Shown here: positions 38,722 to 42,724 of the stretch, in pieces
Layout of the letters: each line of letters starts with the position of its first letter
How positions within the stretch are numbered: position 1 is the first letter of the stretch
Source of the DNA: CAYLJO01 sp964383905
GTDB taxonomy: Bacteria; Acidobacteriota; Blastocatellia; Pyrinomonadales; Pyrinomonadaceae
Direction of reading: 5' to 3'
Assembly: GCA_964383905.1 (NCBI GenBank)
Contig: CAYLJO010000029.1
Location: 1-42,724 of the forward strand
DNA length: 42,724 nucleotides
Made by a program: the position numbers and the translations under genes
The notes under the pieces: generated by a model
Seen by the model: only the letters and a program-made list of their open reading frames with translations
Databases searched by the model: none
Told to the model about the DNA's origin: nothing

Positions 38722-40218
38722 ATGGATAATCAACAGCAAACATTAGTGCAGGAAGCACCCGCGCCGTTAGACGTGCTGATCCTCGCCGCCGGGCTGGGCA
38801 CGCGCATGCGCTCACGAACGGCGAAAGTCTTGCACCGGCTGGCCGGACGCCCGCTCATCGCGCACGTATGCCACACCGCCGCCGCGCTCACCGAGCGCCC
38901 ACTGTACGTCGTCGTCGGGCACCAGGCGGATGCCGTGGAGGCGGCCGTGCGCGATGAGCTTAAGGACGAGCGCGGCGCGGTCTTTATCAAACAGGCCGAG
39001 CAGCGCGGCACCGGCGATGCCGTGATGGCCGCGCGCGCGGCGCTTGAGGCGGCAAATTCGACGCTGCTCATTCTTTCCGGCGATGTGCCGCTGGTCCGGG
39101 CCGAAACCTTAGGCGCGTTCGTTCACCAGCACCGCACTCATCGCGGCCGCGGGGCGGCCTGCACAGTATTGACCGTGCGGCTCGATGACCCGACCGGTTA
39201 CGGGCGCATCGTACGCGACGATGAGGGGCGCTTTGAAAAGATCGTGGAACAAAAGGACGCGACGCCGGTAGAGAAACAGGTCAAGGAGGTTAACTCCGGC
39301 ATCTATTGCTTCGATACGCGGGCCCTCTTTCCGGCGCTGGAACGCGTGCGGCCGGTCAACGCGCAGGGCGAGTATTATCTCACAGACGTGCCCGGTATTC
39401 TCCGCGCCGGGGGCGAAGATATCAGCATCTATCTACATACGGACGCGCGTGAAGTCTCGGGCATCAACACGCGCGTGGAGCTCGCCGACTTTGAGAACAT
39501 CCTGCGCCGGCGGACGCTCCGCCGCTTGATGCTCGACGGCGGCGTCACGCTCATCGATCCGGCGCACACCTACATCAGCCCGGAAGCGCAGGTCGGGCGT
39601 GATTGCGTAATTTATCCCGACGTTTATATTGAGGGTGAGACCCTGATCGGTGATGACTGCGAGATACGCTCCGGCGCGCGCATCACAAATTCGCGTATCG
39701 GCAACGGGGTCTCGATCAAAGACCATTGCGTCATCGTCGATAGCGAAATAGCGGACAATTGCACGGTCGGCCCGTTCGCCCACCTGCGTATGAACAGTAA
39801 GATGGAAGCACGCGCGGCGGTCGGTAATTTCGTTGAGATGAAAAAAACGCGTCTCGGCAGCGATTCCAAGTCCATGCACCTGACCTACCTCGGCGATGCA
39901 ACTATTGGCGAGAAGACCAACATCGGCGCGGGCACGGTCACCTGCAACTACGACGGAAAGAACAAGAACCCGACGGTGATTGAAGACGAGGTGAAGATCG
40001 GGTCCGACACGATGCTCGTCGCCCCCGTGCGCGTCGGCACCGGCGCCGTCACGGCCGCGGGCTCTGTGGTGACGAAGGACGTCCCGCCCGACACGCTCGT
40101 CGCGGGCGTGCCGGCGGTCATCAAAAAACGGTTAAGCAAGGCGATCGCCCCTGAAGTAGCAGAGACGACAGGCGAGGCGGCACCGCAGGAGGCGTCCGTC
40201 GCCGATGCTCCGGTCTGA
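38722..40218 (+). CDS. glmU: Bifunctional GlmU (GlcN-1-P acetyltransferase / uridyltransferase)
   Basis: 498 residues. Makes UDP-GlcNAc from GlcN-1-P. The N-terminal uridyltransferase has LAAGLGTRMRS, EQRGTGDAV, GDVPLVRAETL and KEVNSGIYCFD; the C-terminal left-handed beta-helix holds hexapeptide repeats (for example IGDDCEIRSGARI) and acetyltransferase residues in NFVEMKKTRLG, MHLTYLGDATIGEKTNIGAGTVTCNYDG. A ~25-residue Ala/Glu-rich tail extends beyond the usual end. Starts 5 nt after yvcK. Confidence 0.98.
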   Translation: MDNQQQTLVQEAPAPLDVLILAAGLGTRMRSRTAKVLHRLAGRPLIAHVCHTAAALTERPLYVVVGHQADAVEAAVRDELKDERGAVFIKQAEQRGTGDAVMAARAALEAANSTLLILSGDVPLVRAETLGAFVHQHRTHRGRGAACTVLTVRLDDPTGYGRIVRDDEGRFEKIVEQKDATPVEKQVKEVNSGIYCFDTRALFPALERVRPVNAQGEYYLTDVPGILRAGGEDISIYLHTDAREVSGINTRVELADFENILRRRTLRRLMLDGGVTLIDPAHTYISPEAQVGRDCVIYPDVYIEGETLIGDDCEIRSGARITNSRIGNGVSIKDHCVIVDSEIADNCTVGPFAHLRMNSKMEARAAVGNFVEMKKTRLGSDSKSMHLTYLGDATIGEKTNIGAGTVTCNYDGKNKNPTVIEDEVKIGSDTMLVAPVRVGTGAVTAAGSVVTKDVPPDTLVAGVPAVIKKRLSKAIAPEVAETTGEAAPQEASVADAPV

Positions 40219-40284
40219 ACCCGCCCCCGGGAACCTGAACCCGATTGATTAAAGACTGACTGATCGTTCGCAAAGGAAAATTTT

Positions 40285-42144
<1,860 letters not shown>

Positions 42145-42209
42145 CGGGTTATCTGATTTTAAGGAAATTCTTGTAGAAGAAAATAGAGCCGTGCGCTAAA
42201 TGAGGCAGG

Positions 42210-42275
42210 ATACTGCAGCCCCGCAGGGGCGTAATATCTGTAGCCCAGCGCGTGAGCGCCGGGGTAGTCACCCCA
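42210..42275. repeat. REP-like repeat with two stem-loops
   Basis: GCCCC (42218-42222) pairs with GGGGC (42226-42230), and AGCCCAGCGC (42242-42251) pairs with 42256-42265 with mismatches at two positions. This layout recurs in intergenic DNA of many Acidobacteriota and Planctomycetes genomes and resembles REP sequences tied to RAYT transposases. The open frames reading through it are artefacts. Confidence 0.7.
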
Positions 42276-42373
42276 CAAACCCACAAAGCATTGGAAGGGC
42301 GTAAGAATCTTCTGCCGCACCTTCTGAGGCCTGCCGGCACATTACTCTCAAACATGGTTGTGTTAAAAAGGCG

Positions 42374-42401
42374 GTGACATGGGCATGGTTTAGAGTACAA
42401 T
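42374..42401 (+). promoter_or_regulatory. Strong promoter-like pair near the window end
   Basis: GTGACA (42374-42379), 16-nt spacer, TACAAT (42396-42401). Followed 24 nt later by GGAGG (42426-42430) and an ATG. Five of six positions match in each hexamer. Confidence 0.6.
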
Positions 42402-42435
42402 CGGCAGTGCTTATAGCTTCTTATTGGAGGTGTGT

Positions 42436-42450
42436 ATGGCGAAAGCCTGA
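42436..42450 (+). other. Four-codon frame (MAKA) with promoter and Shine-Dalgarno
   Basis: ATG GCG AAA GCC TGA, with GGAGG 5 nt before the ATG. After it no long frame clearly continues; a +1 frame (42432-42665) encodes a Ser/Ala/His-rich peptide that I do not recognise. It may be a broken gene, a leader peptide, or the start of a regulatory RNA. From 42451 to 42724 I see nothing else I can support. Confidence 0.4.
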
Positions 42451-42724
42451 GAGCACCACACGGCCAGGCGTCACAGCCGCAGCGCAAGAGTGCGCCGAAA
42501 TTCCACTCTGCCCCGGGTCATAAACACCTCTTTGCAGCAAAGCTTTCCTCATGTCATATTGCTGTTTTGAACTGCTTAAAGGGAGATCAAGCTACTACAG
42601 AGCGAAGTCGAGCACTAAGAAAAGCATCCCAACTTTGGCCCACAATAGAAGCAGCGCTCAGTTAGGCCGGCGAGTCATTCTATCGCCGAGAACATATCTT
42701 ACGGCGACCCGGACCGTAGCTCGC

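Noticed and set aside
40219..40284. glmS ribozyme upstream of glmS
   Set aside because: Only 66 nt separate glmU and glmS, too short for the ribozyme, and no matching core is visible.
42149..42487. 112-residue minus-strand frame after glmS
   Set aside because: It reads through the REP-like repeat and has no Shine-Dalgarno; typical artefact of such repeats.

Overview
This is a GC-rich bacterial chromosome window, probably from Acidobacteriota and most likely the Blastocatellia lineage. That placement is an inference from gene content and style: a Mgl-type GTPase/roadblock pair, a microcompartment locus built around a class II aldolase, an extended Hfq, and many intergenic heptad-repeat hairpins. 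No rRNA or tRNA gene is visible.

Positions 83-2757 (minus strand) hold a small secreted or anchored protein with a GspG-like C-terminus, a single-domain response regulator, pdxA and a long Hfq-like protein. Positions 3023-20521 (minus) are a nearly complete division and cell-wall (dcw) cluster in transcription order mraZ-rsmH-ftsL-ftsI-[murE remnant]-murF-mraY-murD-ftsW-murG-murC-murB-ftsQ-ftsA-ftsZ. Upstream of mraZ lie a good sigma70-type promoter and three 10-bp-spaced MraZ-box-like repeats. The murE slot is occupied by a ~400-nt eroded remnant that still has its start and stop junctions with ftsI and murF. ddl is absent from the cluster.

Positions 20894-24169 (plus) carry a ZIP metal transporter, a TPM-domain membrane protein, a degenerate nucleotidyltransferase-fold protein and a LemA lipoprotein. 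Positions 24207-27997 (minus) are a compact run of rex, a TonB-C-terminal protein, a class II aldolase with a C-terminal encapsulation-type helix, one BMC-H and three BMC-P shell genes, and a coiled-coil/Cys-cluster protein that may be cargo. No aldehyde or alcohol dehydrogenase is present, so the locus encodes a shell and an aldolase but not a full catabolic core. ynfA follows on the minus strand.

Positions 28594-35053 (plus) are ruvA, ruvB, a large secreted protein of unknown function, a YihY membrane protein, queA and a RimI-like acetyltransferase, ending at a 32-nt perfect palindrome that probably terminates both convergent units. mglA and an MglB-like roadblock gene follow on minus. Positions 36542-42144 (plus) hold a protein with a histone-H1-like tail fused to TPRs, then yvcK, glmU and glmS. 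GlmS and GlmU make the UDP-GlcNAc consumed by the Mur enzymes of the dcw cluster. The last ~580 nt hold a REP-like hairpin repeat and a promoter plus ribosome-binding site leading to a four-codon reading frame.

The strongest unexplained signals are the murE remnant, the family of intergenic hairpins whose arms are 7-nt tandem repeats (several supply the last codons of one gene and abut the start codon of the next, where no Shine-Dalgarno is seen), and the dehydrogenase-less microcompartment locus.
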